DNA of 8,865 bases from Anaerolineae bacterium (GTDB lineage: Bacteria > Chloroflexota > Anaerolineae > Aggregatilineales > Phototrophicaceae). A program made the translations under genes and the position numbers. Under the pieces are notes generated by a model. It ran no database searches, was not told the DNA's origin, and saw nothing but the letters and a program-made list of their open reading frames with translations. Each line of letters begins with the position of its first letter. The stretch's first letter is position 1. Below, piece by piece: positions 1 through 5,632 of the stretch. The stretch spans positions 1 to 8,865 of the forward strand of contig JACMMD010000193.1 of the NCBI GenBank assembly GCA_014379235.1, in the 5' to 3' direction.

Positions 1-350
1 ATCTGCTCGATGAAAAAGGCACTCGCCGCGCCGCCGAACAGGGCATCCACGCCGAACATATCACCGGCTTTTTAACCCGCGTGACAGGGATGGATAAGCT
101 GCCACAGTTGATACTCGACATACTGGGCAATGCGCGTTCCGGCCCGACGGGGAATGTCACCGTCGAGAACGTGCTGGTGCTGCGAACCACCGCGCCGGAG
201 ACGCTCGATTTTATGCTGGATACGCCCGCGCTGCGGCGTTTTCTAGGGGCACGCTTGGGGCCGATGGCAGTGGTGGCGCGCAGGGATAACATTGATGCGT
301 TGATTGAAGCGCTGACCGAACGAGGCATCGAGGTCGAGGTGGTGGAGTAA
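1..350 (+). CDS. Helicase-associated (XPB/Ssl2-like) domain protein, C-terminal end, partial
   Basis: The frame is open from the left edge (first full codon at 3) to a TAA at 348-350, so about 115 C-terminal residues are visible. An internal GTG at 81 is not needed as a start because the frame continues upstream. The segment reads as alternating helices and strands: AAEQGIHAEHITGFL, then LPQLILDIL, then a strand VTVENVLVLRT, a short helix ending in LRRFLGARLGP, a strand MAVVARRD and a final helix IDALIEALTERGIEVE. This order matches, from memory, the C-terminal part of bacterial proteins annotated as XPB/Ssl2-like or helicase-associated-domain proteins (Helicase_C_3 type). These are common in Actinobacteria and Chloroflexota and usually lack a full helicase motor. 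Their role is not established; DNA binding or repair is only suspected. Helicase motifs, if present, would lie outside the window. Confidence 0.6.
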   Translation, partial: LLDEKGTRRAAEQGIHAEHITGFLTRVTGMDKLPQLILDILGNARSGPTGNVTVENVLVLRTTAPETLDFMLDTPALRRFLGARLGPMAVVARRDNIDALIEALTERGIEVEVVE

Positions 351-360
351 GATTCGTTTC

Positions 361-388
361 GTAGGGGCGCTTCGCAAAGCGCCTCTAC
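361..388. repeat. Dispersed-type palindrome, 12-bp stem with CGCA loop
   Basis: The arms GTAGGGGCGCTT (361-372) and AAGCGCCTCTAC (377-388) pair over 12 bp with one G-T wobble around a 4-nt loop. It starts 11 nt after the stop of the upstream gene. No T-tract follows, so it is not a canonical intrinsic terminator, although it could stabilise the 3' end of the transcript. Palindromes beginning GTAGGGGCGC are, from memory, scattered through several bacterial genomes as REP-like elements. Only this copy is in the window. Confidence 0.6.
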
Positions 389-418
389 AAACTAGCGCGT
401 TTTCGAACGATTAGCTCT

Positions 419-475
419 CTAGCCGGGGGATTTATCCCTCGGACTATTTCCGGGGATTGAAATCCCCGGCTAGAA
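419..475. repeat. Double palindrome of the GGGGATTGAAATCCCC family
   Basis: Two hairpins lie back to back. The first, 423-442, has arms CCGGGGGAT and ATCCCTCGG with one wobble pair. The second, 450-469, is CCGGGGATT and AATCCCCGG around GA. The outer edges also pair with each other: CTAGCC at 419-424 mirrors GGCTAG at 468-473. The element sits between two convergent genes (stops at 350 and 494) and could act as a bidirectional 3'-end structure, but there is no T-run on either side. Related copies lie at 1355-1380 and, degenerate, at 4501-4524. Confidence 0.7.
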
Positions 476-493
476 AACTCATCAAGATAGTAA

Positions 494-1258
494 TTAGCGA
501 CGCTTTGGTTTTTCCTCGTATTGATATTGTTCGCGCTCCCATTGATGGGAGTCTTCGTCTGTATCGTCCGCTGCCAGCCGTGAATGGCGCGATGATTCGT
601 AACTGACTTCTTCATAACCGCTGGTATAGCCATGTTGCTCGATCACAGCGCGCAGGGCCGAGTCTTCGCCCTCGCCCATTTTCATCCGTATGAAGTGAAA
701 CGCGAGGAAGAACAGCCACAGTCCCGTGAAAAATACGACGCCGCTGGTGTCGCTGTAGTAGCCATAGCGTGCCTGATTAACGTATTGCAACCACAGCAAA
801 GCATTGCCCAGCACGAATGCGGCACCATGTACCATAAAGCGGGAGCGGCGGCGATAGAAGCGGCGCACGAGTCCATGTAACTGCGTCAGCGGCGGCGCGT
901 CAGCATCGACGGGCGCGCCGTGATACCAGCGCAGCAGCCCGCGCATCAGCCAGCCGCTGAGACGAAACGGCAGCTTGATCGCCCACATAGATTTACCCCA
1001 CGCCCACGCGAGAATACGTCCGCTCAAGCGCAGCGCCCACATGAACACGCCGCTGGTGATACGCCAGACAAAACCCGTGAAACGCATGAACGTTCGCCAG
1101 CACCAGCCTATCAGGCCGGCGATGGCGAAGAAAATGCCCGACCACATTTTCCAGAGCAGTCCATCGGCTGCGCGCACCACGCCTATATCGTCATAGCCCG
1201 CGTCATCGTAGACTTCGCCGCGCTTGCGTTTCGGTTTCGCGTTGCCTGTCGCTGTCAT
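494..1258 (-). CDS. Trp-rich membrane protein with C-terminal 2TM-type hairpin, unknown function
   Basis: The protein has 254 residues. The ATG at 1258 is preceded by GAGGAG (1267-1272) at good spacing. The N-terminus is basic (KPKRKR). Residues 35-111 are extremely rich in tryptophan, with Gly, Phe and Arg. A rough unit of about 9-12 residues recurs, of the form Arg-hydrophobic-Ser/Thr-Gly followed by a Trp (R59 to W65, R66 to W74, R77 to W85, R99 to W111). Residues 130-200 look like a 2TM-type domain: a basic lead (RRFYRRRSRF), His144, TM1 about 142-162, TM2 about 173-192, then a charged exit. The tail 200-254 is acidic, Tyr-rich and probably disordered. It converges with the gene ending at 350 and diverges from the gene at 1402. 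The family of the C-terminal half is a moderate-confidence guess; the N-terminal half is not recognised. Confidence 0.85.
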   Translation of the reverse strand: MTATGNAKPKRKRGEVYDDAGYDDIGVVRAADGLLWKMWSGIFFAIAGLIGWCWRTFMRFTGFVWRITSGVFMWALRLSGRILAWAWGKSMWAIKLPFRLSGWLMRGLLRWYHGAPVDADAPPLTQLHGLVRRFYRRRSRFMVHGAAFVLGNALLWLQYVNQARYGYYSDTSGVVFFTGLWLFFLAFHFIRMKMGEGEDSALRAVIEQHGYTSGYEEVSYESSRHSRLAADDTDEDSHQWEREQYQYEEKPKRR

Positions 1259-1313
1259 CGGTTTATCTCCTCGCAGATACTTCCATTAAATTTCTAACGT
1301 GCATCTATGCAAC

Positions 1314-1331
1314 CGCGCCTATGATGGCGCG
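1314..1331. promoter_or_regulatory. Perfect inverted repeat in the divergent spacer
   Basis: CGCGCC (1314-1319) and GGCGCG (1326-1331) are perfect arms around TATGAT. The site lies in the 143-bp spacer between the divergent starts at 1258 (-) and 1402 (+), where an operator is plausible. The TATGAT loop resembles a -10 box, but no matching -35 sits 16-18 nt upstream. It could equally be a chance GC-rich palindrome. Confidence 0.25.
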
Positions 1332-1354
1332 TATTAGAGAGTAATGATTGTTCA

Positions 1355-1380
1355 CCGGAGATTGAAATCTCCGGCTAGAA
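1355..1380. repeat. Second copy of the GGGGATTGAAATCCCC-family palindrome
   Basis: Arms CCGGAGATT and AATCTCCGG flank GA (1355-1374), and CTAGAA follows to 1380. Compared with the copy at 450-475, two positions differ and they are compensatory: a G:C pair in each arm has become A:T, so the hairpin is preserved. It ends 9 nt before the Shine-Dalgarno of the DUF1232-type gene, so it probably lies in that gene's leader or promoter region. Confidence 0.7.
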
Positions 1381-1401
1381 ACTTGCAACGGAGACAGCCG
1401 C

Positions 1402-1659
1402 ATGAGAAGTTTACCAAAAGATATAGTTGTCATCGTCGTCGCCCTCATTGCCGGAATCTACATGCTCAATCCCACAGCCGGCTTTGATTTCATACCAGAC
1501 CTTGTTCCGGTATTCGGCAATCTGGATGAAGCAACCGCGATGGCTCTCCTCATTGCTGCTGCCCATTACTTTGGCTTTGACATCTCGCGCTTCTTTGGGC
1601 GCAGAGGACAGCAGGAAAATGTCGTGTCCGGTCAGGCGACACGCCAGCAGCCTCAATAG
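1402..1659 (+). CDS. Small DUF1232 (YkvA-like) membrane protein
   Basis: The protein has 85 residues. Its ATG is preceded by GGAG (1390-1393) at 8-nt spacing. A first TM segment covers about residues 7-22. It is followed by the family signature NPTAGFDFIPDLVPVFGNLD (23-42), then a second hydrophobic helix at about 44-58 and a short polar tail from about 66. The D-x-IPD-x-x-P-x-x-G-x-x-D pattern is diagnostic of the DUF1232 family, which is widespread and of unknown biochemical function. At 85 residues it is close to the minimal form of the domain. The gene is monocistronic as far as can be seen. Its TAG stop abuts the heptamer array beginning at 1660. Confidence 0.9.
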   Translation: MRSLPKDIVVIVVALIAGIYMLNPTAGFDFIPDLVPVFGNLDEATAMALLIAAAHYFGFDISRFFGRRGQQENVVSGQATRQQPQ

Positions 1660-1687
1660 GTACGAGGATAAAGGTCCGAGGTTCGAG
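1660..1687 (+). repeat. GTTCGAG-family heptamer array after the DUF1232 stop
   Basis: Four units of exactly 7 nt start the base after the stop codon: GTACGAG (1660), GATAAAG (1667), GTCCGAG (1674) and GTTCGAG (1681). Its right half is complementary to the opposing array at 1707-1717. Unit 2 is diverged, but the phase is kept. Confidence 0.65.
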
Positions 1688-1717
1688 TAAATACAAATAC
1701 TTGTCTCTCGAACCTCG
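1677..1717. terminator. Possible bidirectional 3'-end hairpin built from two opposed heptamer arrays
   Basis: CGAGGTTCGAG (1677-1687) pairs perfectly over 11 bp with CTCGAACCTCG (1707-1717), leaving a 19-nt AT-rich loop. It lies between two convergent genes (stops at 1659 and 1734). The loop is long for an intrinsic terminator and there is no run of T on either side, so a role in mRNA 3'-end protection is as likely as termination. Confidence 0.35.
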
Positions 1718-1729
1718 TGCCTCGAACCT
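1707..1729 (-). repeat. GTTCGAG-family heptamer array after the 1734-2582 gene
   Basis: On the plus strand the units are CTCGAAC (1707), CTCGTGC (1714) and CTCGAAC (1721), ending in CT. Read in the direction of the minus-strand gene this is the GTTCGAG, GCACGAG pattern, starting 4 nt past that gene's TAA. The whole 23-nt stretch is identical to 3486-3508. Confidence 0.75.
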
Positions 1730-1733
1730 GCTT

Positions 1734-2582
1734 TTACTTCCGGCTCTGCTGCTGCGGAGCCTCGTCCTCTTGATCGCCTAAGAGTTCATCGAGGCTCATC
1801 TTTTGCAGGCGGCTTTCGGCCACCATTGCCCGTATCTCACTGTTCACTTCGCCGTCTTCGCTCATATGGCGACGCATCACGCGGCTGCTGGTTTCGTGCC
1901 AGTTGAAGCCATGCAGCGCCAGCAGCGTATCATCGGCGGTAACTCGTAACTGCCATTCGGCGCTCATCGCATGGGCATCGTGAATGGGCAGCCTTGCCGC
2001 TGGAGTGACGAGGTTCAGCCCGCGTGAGAACTTGTAGAAATCCTCGTGAATGAACATCACTTGGCCGTCACTGTCGATGATCTCGAAGCGTACCCGGCCT
2101 GTCGCTTTTTGCGGCAGGCGTAACTGCACGAACGGCTGTAAATAGTCGATGTCGTCCGGCACAACGCGGGTGCGGTAGATCGTCGGTTCGGTATCGCTTT
2201 TGAAGGCCATCACGCCAATGTCCACTGGCAGCACCGGAATATTGGCGGCATCCATGCCTGCGCGCTCCACCGCTTTGAGCGCGTGACGGTAGACCTGCTC
2301 GGTGCGAGTTTCGCCGTCTGCGGTTTCGTCGTCAAAATCGAAATCGACGTAGCCCGCCGATGCTTCTTCCGCCCCTCGTCCCCAGCCGCTACTCCGGTTG
2401 TCGCGGTTTGAACCGGGCAGCGAACGGCGGCTCTGGTCAAACTGTTTGGCCAGTAGATAAAAACCAGCTAAGGACAGCAAAATCAGCGGGAAGTTTTCGC
2501 CATCAGCAAACGCCCCGAAGCCGACCAGCAGCAGCACGAGGCCGATCATCACTTCATAAAAGCGGCGAGAATTGCTCTTCAT
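1734..2582 (-). CDS. Two-TM membrane protein, paralogue B of a tandem pair, unknown function
   Basis: The protein has 282 residues. The ATG at 2582 has GGAG (2596-2599) upstream at a rather long 13-nt spacing. Two hydrophobic segments (about 9-26 and 31-46) form an N-terminal anchor. A polar, Gly/Ser/Arg/Asp-rich linker covers about 48-95. A folded, beta-rich module covers about 98-230, and a charged tail follows. The module is shared with the upstream gene: DIG (121-123), R-V-V-x-D-D followed by PFV, RFEIID (165-170), GQ then IHE (178-180), LPI, and a Trp-x-L strand near 210. Both proteins also end in a short SL-D/E-ELL helix (here 263-268). The strand pattern suggests an immunoglobulin-like beta sandwich, which is inference. 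It follows its paralogue by 25 nt in one operon, so the two may be partners. No known family is recognised. Confidence 0.9.
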   Translation of the reverse strand: MKSNSRRFYEVMIGLVLLLVGFGAFADGENFPLILLSLAGFYLLAKQFDQSRRSLPGSNRDNRSSGWGRGAEEASAGYVDFDFDDETADGETRTEQVYRHALKAVERAGMDAANIPVLPVDIGVMAFKSDTEPTIYRTRVVPDDIDYLQPFVQLRLPQKATGRVRFEIIDSDGQVMFIHEDFYKFSRGLNLVTPAARLPIHDAHAMSAEWQLRVTADDTLLALHGFNWHETSSRVMRRHMSEDGEVNSEIRAMVAESRLQKMSLDELLGDQEDEAPQQQSRK

Positions 2583-2607
2583 ATTGCGCTTAAATCTCCG
2601 TTTCGCC

Positions 2608-3396
2608 CTAACGGCGGCTCTGGCGGCGGAGTAGTTCTTCCAGACTTAGCGGAATATCTTCATCCGCGCCATCGTCGTAGCTATCGCCATCATCTTCTAA
2701 ACGGTAGCGGCTCTGGTTCAGGTCACGGCTGCCGCCAAGCAGTTCGCGGTCACGTTCTTCCAGCGAGGGTGTCACCGTGAAGGTCAGCGCGCCCGCCAAC
2801 GTGCCATCAATCGTGATATGCAAATCCCAATCGCCCATCTCTTTGAGCTTGTCGTTACCCATCAGCGGTAGGTGATGGTCGGCCAGCACGTTCACCTCAC
2901 CATCACGCAGATAGGTACGCATCTCATGGATGTACTGCGGCGCGCCATTCTGGTCGATCATCTCGAAGCGAATCAGGGCGCGGCGGTCTGCCTCGGTGGG
3001 CTTGACGTTCAGCGTCACGTAAGGTCGAACGCTGTCATCGTCTTTGGACACGGTACGGCTGCGACGCATCACGATACCTGCTTGCCCGGACTGCTGGCAG
3101 ATCAGCCCGATGTCGGTGATGGTCACATCGGGGTCAATGAAGCCACCGCGACGGCGCGCCCTTTCGACGGCTTCGCGGGCCGCGGGACTCATGCGGCGGC
3201 TGATGAGCGGAGATTGCAGCTTGTCCATCAGCACGGTTTTGCGCGGTGACGATTCCACCGACGCGGCCAGCGCTACCGCGAACAACGCTACCATCGCCGC
3301 CAGCACAGGCGCAGACGCTTGCCCCGACAATGCGACGACGGCCATCAGCGCGCCAATCACACCGAGCCAGGGATAATTTGCACGTTTGAGTCTCAT
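2608..3396 (-). CDS. Two-TM membrane protein, paralogue A of a tandem pair, unknown function
   Basis: The protein has 262 residues. The ATG at 3396 is preceded by GAAGG (3403-3407) at 6-nt spacing, and the gene ends in TAG at 2608. The two TM segments are about 9-25 and 28-47. A basic linker precedes a beta-rich module at about 85-208 containing DIG (95-97), RPYV, RFEMID (143-148), G-x-P-x-Y-IHE (to 158), LPLM (176-179), W190 and an F-T-V end strand. An acidic tail finishes in SLEELL (251-256) and basic residues. Module order, landmark motifs and tail motif all recur in the gene at 1734-2582, so an ancestral duplication is clear, although the linkers and TM segments have diverged. It is the first gene of a two-gene operon. 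A surface-exposed, ligand-binding or assembly role would fit but cannot be shown. Confidence 0.9.
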   Translation of the reverse strand: MRLKRANYPWLGVIGALMAVVALSGQASAPVLAAMVALFAVALAASVESSPRKTVLMDKLQSPLISRRMSPAAREAVERARRRGGFIDPDVTITDIGLICQQSGQAGIVMRRSRTVSKDDDSVRPYVTLNVKPTEADRRALIRFEMIDQNGAPQYIHEMRTYLRDGEVNVLADHHLPLMGNDKLKEMGDWDLHITIDGTLAGALTFTVTPSLEERDRELLGGSRDLNQSRYRLEDDGDSYDDGADEDIPLSLEELLRRQSRR

Positions 3397-3409
3397 GAAA
3401 TGCCTTCAG

Positions 3410-3430
3410 TTCTGAGTTCTGAGTGCCGCG
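3410..3430. repeat. TTCTGAG heptamer array
   Basis: Units run every 7 nt: TTCTGAG at 3410 and 3417, a diverged unit at 3424 (TGCCGCG is the shifted reading) and TTCTGAG again at 3431-3437 just beyond. The array lies upstream of the start at 3396, immediately beside its Shine-Dalgarno, in the spacer downstream of rsmA. It differs in sequence from the GTTCGAG family but has the same period. Confidence 0.55.
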
Positions 3431-3478
3431 TTCTGAGATGAGGCTCTAGTTGTTAGACACAAGTTCTAGCACTTTATA

Positions 3479-3520
3479 CTCGCCCCTCGAACCTCGTGCC
3501 TCGAACCTTTTCACTCAGTC
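3479..3520 (-). repeat. GTTCGAG-family heptamer array downstream of rsmA
   Basis: Six 7-nt units on the plus strand start at 3479 (CTCGCCC), 3486 (CTCGAAC), 3493 (CTCGTGC), 3500 (CTCGAAC), 3507 (CTTTTCA) and 3514 (CTCAGTC). The central 23 nt are identical to 1707-1729. In the direction of rsmA the units read GTTCGAG and GCACGAG, starting about 64 nt after the rsmA stop. Confidence 0.75.
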
Positions 3521-3583
3521 TCGGTACTTCTTTACACTATACGATCATATCATGACTAATGTTGCACCGAGCGAGAATACGTG

Positions 3584-4411
3584 TCAGCGTGAGGGCAGCG
3601 CGTAAGCCCGCGATAAGGCGGCCCATTCTTGTAACGTCAGCGTTTCAGCGCGGCGGCGAGGATCGATTCCGGCCTGCTCCAAGAGTGCGGTAGTCGCCGC
3701 CCCATTGATATTGAGGCCGCTGGCGACGGCGTTCTTCAACTGTTTGCGCTTCTGCCCGAAGCCCGCATGAACCATACGGAAAAACGCATCAGCGTTGGGC
3801 ACATCAACTAGCGGTGTCTCGTAAGTGTCGATGCGGACAACGGCGCTGCTCACGTCAGGCCGCGGCCAAAAGATGGCCGGATTGAGTCGGCTGATGATGC
3901 GCGCCTGCCCGTAAAATTGGACGCTCACAGCCAGCATACTCAGGTCGCCGGGTTTGGCGACGATACGTTCGGCCACTTCCTGCTGAACGGTCAGCACGAG
4001 GCGGCGCGGACGGTGTGCGGGTTCGAGCAGATGGCGGAGTATCGCGCTGGTGATGTAATAGGGAACATTGGCCACCACCACGTAGCTATCGGGATAGACT
4101 AGCTTGGCCACGTCCACTGTCAACACATCCTGATAGATCACCCAGACGTTGGGATAGGGACGGATGATTTCCTCGTCCAAGATTGGTTTGAGGCGTTCGT
4201 CGATCTCGATAGCGATGACGCGCTTGGCGTGTTCGGCCAGCCGTTCGGTCAGTGTGCCTGTGCCGGGGCCAACTTCGACTACTGTATCATCCGGCGAAAG
4301 CTCGGCGCTGGCCACAATTTTGTCGAGCGTGTTCGGGTCGTGAAGGAAGTTTTGCCCCAGACTTTTCTTCGGGATGATTTCGTATTCGTCTAAAAGCGCT
4401 TTGGGGTTCAT
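3584..4411 (-). CDS. rsmA: 16S rRNA (adenine1518-N6/adenine1519-N6)-dimethyltransferase
   Basis: The protein has 275 residues, the normal length for RsmA/KsgA. It uses S-adenosylmethionine to dimethylate two adjacent adenines in the 3'-terminal helix 45 of 16S rRNA late in 30S assembly. Loss of the enzyme gives kasugamycin resistance in E. coli. Visible motifs, in order, are KKSLGQNFL (15-23), motif I EVGPGTGTLT (46-55), the acidic SAM-ribose residue E69 in AIEID, D95 of motif III, and the catalytic NVPYY (115-119, the usual N-L/I-P-Y-Y). The C-terminal small domain carries the conserved FGQKRKQLKNA stretch, near 223-233. The ATG at 4411 is preceded by a strong AGGAGGA (4417-4423) at 5-nt spacing. 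The gene is divergent from 4751 and leads toward the membrane-protein pair, but a 187-bp repeat-rich gap makes cotranscription with them uncertain. Confidence 0.98.
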   Translation of the reverse strand: MNPKALLDEYEIIPKKSLGQNFLHDPNTLDKIVASAELSPDDTVVEVGPGTGTLTERLAEHAKRVIAIEIDERLKPILDEEIIRPYPNVWVIYQDVLTVDVAKLVYPDSYVVVANVPYYITSAILRHLLEPAHRPRRLVLTVQQEVAERIVAKPGDLSMLAVSVQFYGQARIISRLNPAIFWPRPDVSSAVVRIDTYETPLVDVPNADAFFRMVHAGFGQKRKQLKNAVASGLNINGAATTALLEQAGIDPRRRAETLTLQEWAALSRAYALPSR

Positions 4412-4500
4412 GAGCGTCCTCCTGTGGAATCGTTCTCTAGCGATGAATTAATCGAGGGCGCATTTCCGTACACGCCCAACGGGATTACAGTGTCCTAACT

Positions 4501-4524
4501 CGAAGATTGAAATCCCCAACTAGA
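4501..4524. repeat. Degenerate third copy of the GGGGATTGAAATCCCC-family palindrome
   Basis: GATTGAAATCCCC is retained (4505-4517), followed by AACTAGA instead of GGCTAGA. The left arm is decayed (CGAA instead of CCGGGG), so the hairpin no longer forms properly. This looks like an old, decaying copy. Confidence 0.5.
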
Positions 4525-4627
4525 GCGTAAATTTATCAACTCCTCGATTGATAGCCTTCATCTATAACGCTCATAGTAACACCTTATTCGCCCCATGAAG
4601 CGCCTCATTTATCCGCGATAGCGGCTG

Positions 4628-4656
4628 TTAAAAACTTGTACCGATCTTGTTATAGT
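4628..4656 (+). promoter_or_regulatory. Candidate sigma70-type promoter for the SH3-like gene
   Basis: A -35-like TTAAAA (4628-4633, 4 of 6 matches to TTGACA) and a -10-like TATAGT (4651-4656, 5 of 6) are separated by exactly 17 nt. Transcription would begin near 4663, leaving a leader of about 88 nt before the ATG at 4751. Confidence 0.35.
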
Positions 4657-4750
4657 CGCAATTACCTATTGCAGTGTATTGGAATATCGTTAGAATCCGT
4701 TGTGGGTAATCATATTATTTGTGCCCATTGCTTTCTCAATAGGGGTTTTC

Positions 4751-5431
4751 ATGAACAGCGTTCAATTCCCAAAGCTGCCCACCGTGGACGACTCGGGTTG
4801 GCGCACGATCCTCGTGTGTGAGGGACTGCGGAAGAAAACCGAACTGCGTCGTGTACCGACGACGGTTCTCAATACGCCAGAACTGACCATTTACGCAGGA
4901 AGCCTAATCGCTATCTCGCGTGAGGTCAAGTTTGAAGAGTGGATCGCGGTGCGTGTCGGCACAAAGGTCGGCTGGCTCAATACCCGCGATGTCGAATTTG
5001 CCGGGTCAAGCGATGAAGAATCGCAGCTTTTGGCCCAGTTGGATACGCTGATTGTGCCCTCGTCATCGTTGGTGCAAACCGCGCCGTTGAAAGAGCGCGG
5101 GACGAAGCCGCTGTCTGCCGAGGTAATGCCGACGCTAGAGCAGGTCGAAACTGAAGGCGAAGAAACCAAGCCCTTCCGCCCGACGGACACCGCGCCGGAG
5201 ACCAAACCGCAGCGGCCCGAAGCGCTGGTCGATGCGATCCGCCGTGTGAAAAACGCGACGGAAACGGCAACCGTCGTCCGTGCCAGCGCCGAAATGGACG
5301 CGGAAATGCCCAGCGCTGGCGATATTCGTGAACTGACCGCCGCGCTCAACCGCGTGACTGAGGGTCTCAAAACCCTTGATCGTATCGCGGCGGCGCTCGA
5401 ATCGATTGTGGCGGCCCGCGTCAGCCGATAA
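4751..5431 (+). CDS. SH3-like domain protein with C-terminal amphipathic helix, unknown function
   Basis: I chose the ATG at 4751 (226 residues) because AGGGG (4741-4745) lies 5 nt upstream. An in-frame GTG at 4700 would add 17 mostly hydrophobic residues (WVIILFVPIAFSIGVF) but has no clear ribosome-binding site. Residues about 18-84 resemble a bacterial SH3-type barrel: a strand RTILVCEG, then R-R-V-P, then the classic middle G-x-L-I-A-I-S, then E-W-I-A-V-R and G-W-L-N at 74-77. These domains commonly bind peptidoglycan or proteins. Residues 85-190 form a low-complexity, Pro/Glu/Thr-rich linker. Residues 192-222 form a long amphipathic helix with heptad-like leucines and alanines, probably for oligomerisation. 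No signal peptide is present with the ATG start. If GTG is used, the protein would have an N-terminal membrane anchor. The gene is a single transcription unit closed by the terminator at 5455. Confidence 0.8.
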   Translation: MNSVQFPKLPTVDDSGWRTILVCEGLRKKTELRRVPTTVLNTPELTIYAGSLIAISREVKFEEWIAVRVGTKVGWLNTRDVEFAGSSDEESQLLAQLDTLIVPSSSLVQTAPLKERGTKPLSAEVMPTLEQVETEGEETKPFRPTDTAPETKPQRPEALVDAIRRVKNATETATVVRASAEMDAEMPSAGDIRELTAALNRVTEGLKTLDRIAAALESIVAARVSR

Positions 5432-5454
5432 CACATCGTACAGCAAGCGACTAG

Positions 5455-5489
5455 AAGCGGATAAATTCTCACGGGTTTATCCGTTTTTT
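5455..5489 (+). terminator. Intrinsic terminator after the SH3-like gene
   Basis: The stem CGGATAAA (5458-5465) pairs with TTTATCCG (5476-5483) around a 10-nt loop and is followed at once by TTTTTT (5484-5489). It can be extended by A-A-G pairing with the first T residues. It begins 23 nt after the stop codon. This is the only textbook rho-independent terminator in the window. Confidence 0.9.
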
Positions 5490-5552
5490 ATTTACTCACA
5501 CCCCAAATTTTACGGGTCTATCTACATCGTTCCAGCTATATACTGACAATAG

Positions 5553-5600
5553 CTATCAGTTTGTCAGCCATCAGCTTGTCAGCTAACGGCTAAAAGCTAA
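5553..5600 (+). repeat. CTnnnnG-family array, period 7-8 nt
   Basis: Units are CTATCAG (5553), TTTGTCAG (5560), CCATCAG (5568), CTTGTCAG (5575), CTAACGG (5583) and CTAAAAG (5590), ending in CTAA. Two of the units have 8 nt. The array lies in the spacer between the terminator at 5489 and the start at 5633, so it may form part of the leader of the zinc-ribbon gene. Confidence 0.6.
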
Positions 5601-5632
5601 ACACTATTTTCACAGAGAACAGGCAGCCAGAT

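Larger units (their letters stand above)
4412..4750. other. Divergent 339-bp intergenic region
   Basis: This region lies between the starts of rsmA (-) and the SH3-like gene (+). It holds the rsmA Shine-Dalgarno, a degenerate palindrome copy (4501-4524), a small TATCAA/TTGATA inverted repeat (about 4535-4554), a candidate promoter (4628-4656) and an AT-rich leader. No coding frame in it looks real on either strand, and no convincing rsmA promoter was picked out. Confidence 0.6.

Noticed and set aside
81..350. Separate small gene starting at GTG 81
   Set aside because: The frame stays open to the left edge with protein-like sequence, and there is no Shine-Dalgarno before the GTG. It is the end of a larger gene.
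450..475. ATTGAAA motif like the 3' end of many CRISPR repeats
   Set aside because: The copies are far apart, palindromic, and not separated by regular spacers. No cas genes are present.
920..1297. Plus-strand open frame opposite the Trp-rich gene
   Set aside because: His/Arg/Pro-rich product typical of antisense reading. It extends through the start and Shine-Dalgarno of the minus-strand gene.
1660..1729. Possible attachment site or insertion scar
   Set aside because: The repeats recur at several gene ends with no integrase, transposase or target duplication. Heptamer arrays explain them better.
2872..3249. Plus-strand open frame opposite paralogue A
   Set aside because: Paralogy of the minus-strand products shows which strand codes. 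The plus frame has no counterpart opposite paralogue B.
4535..4554. TATCAA/TTGATA inverted repeat as an operator
   Set aside because: Only 6 bp per arm in AT-rich DNA and no second copy, so chance is likely.
4891..5472. Long open frame antisense to the SH3-like gene
   Set aside because: Serine/arginine-rich low-complexity product, no ribosome-binding site, and it runs across the terminator. It reflects codon bias of the real gene on the plus strand.
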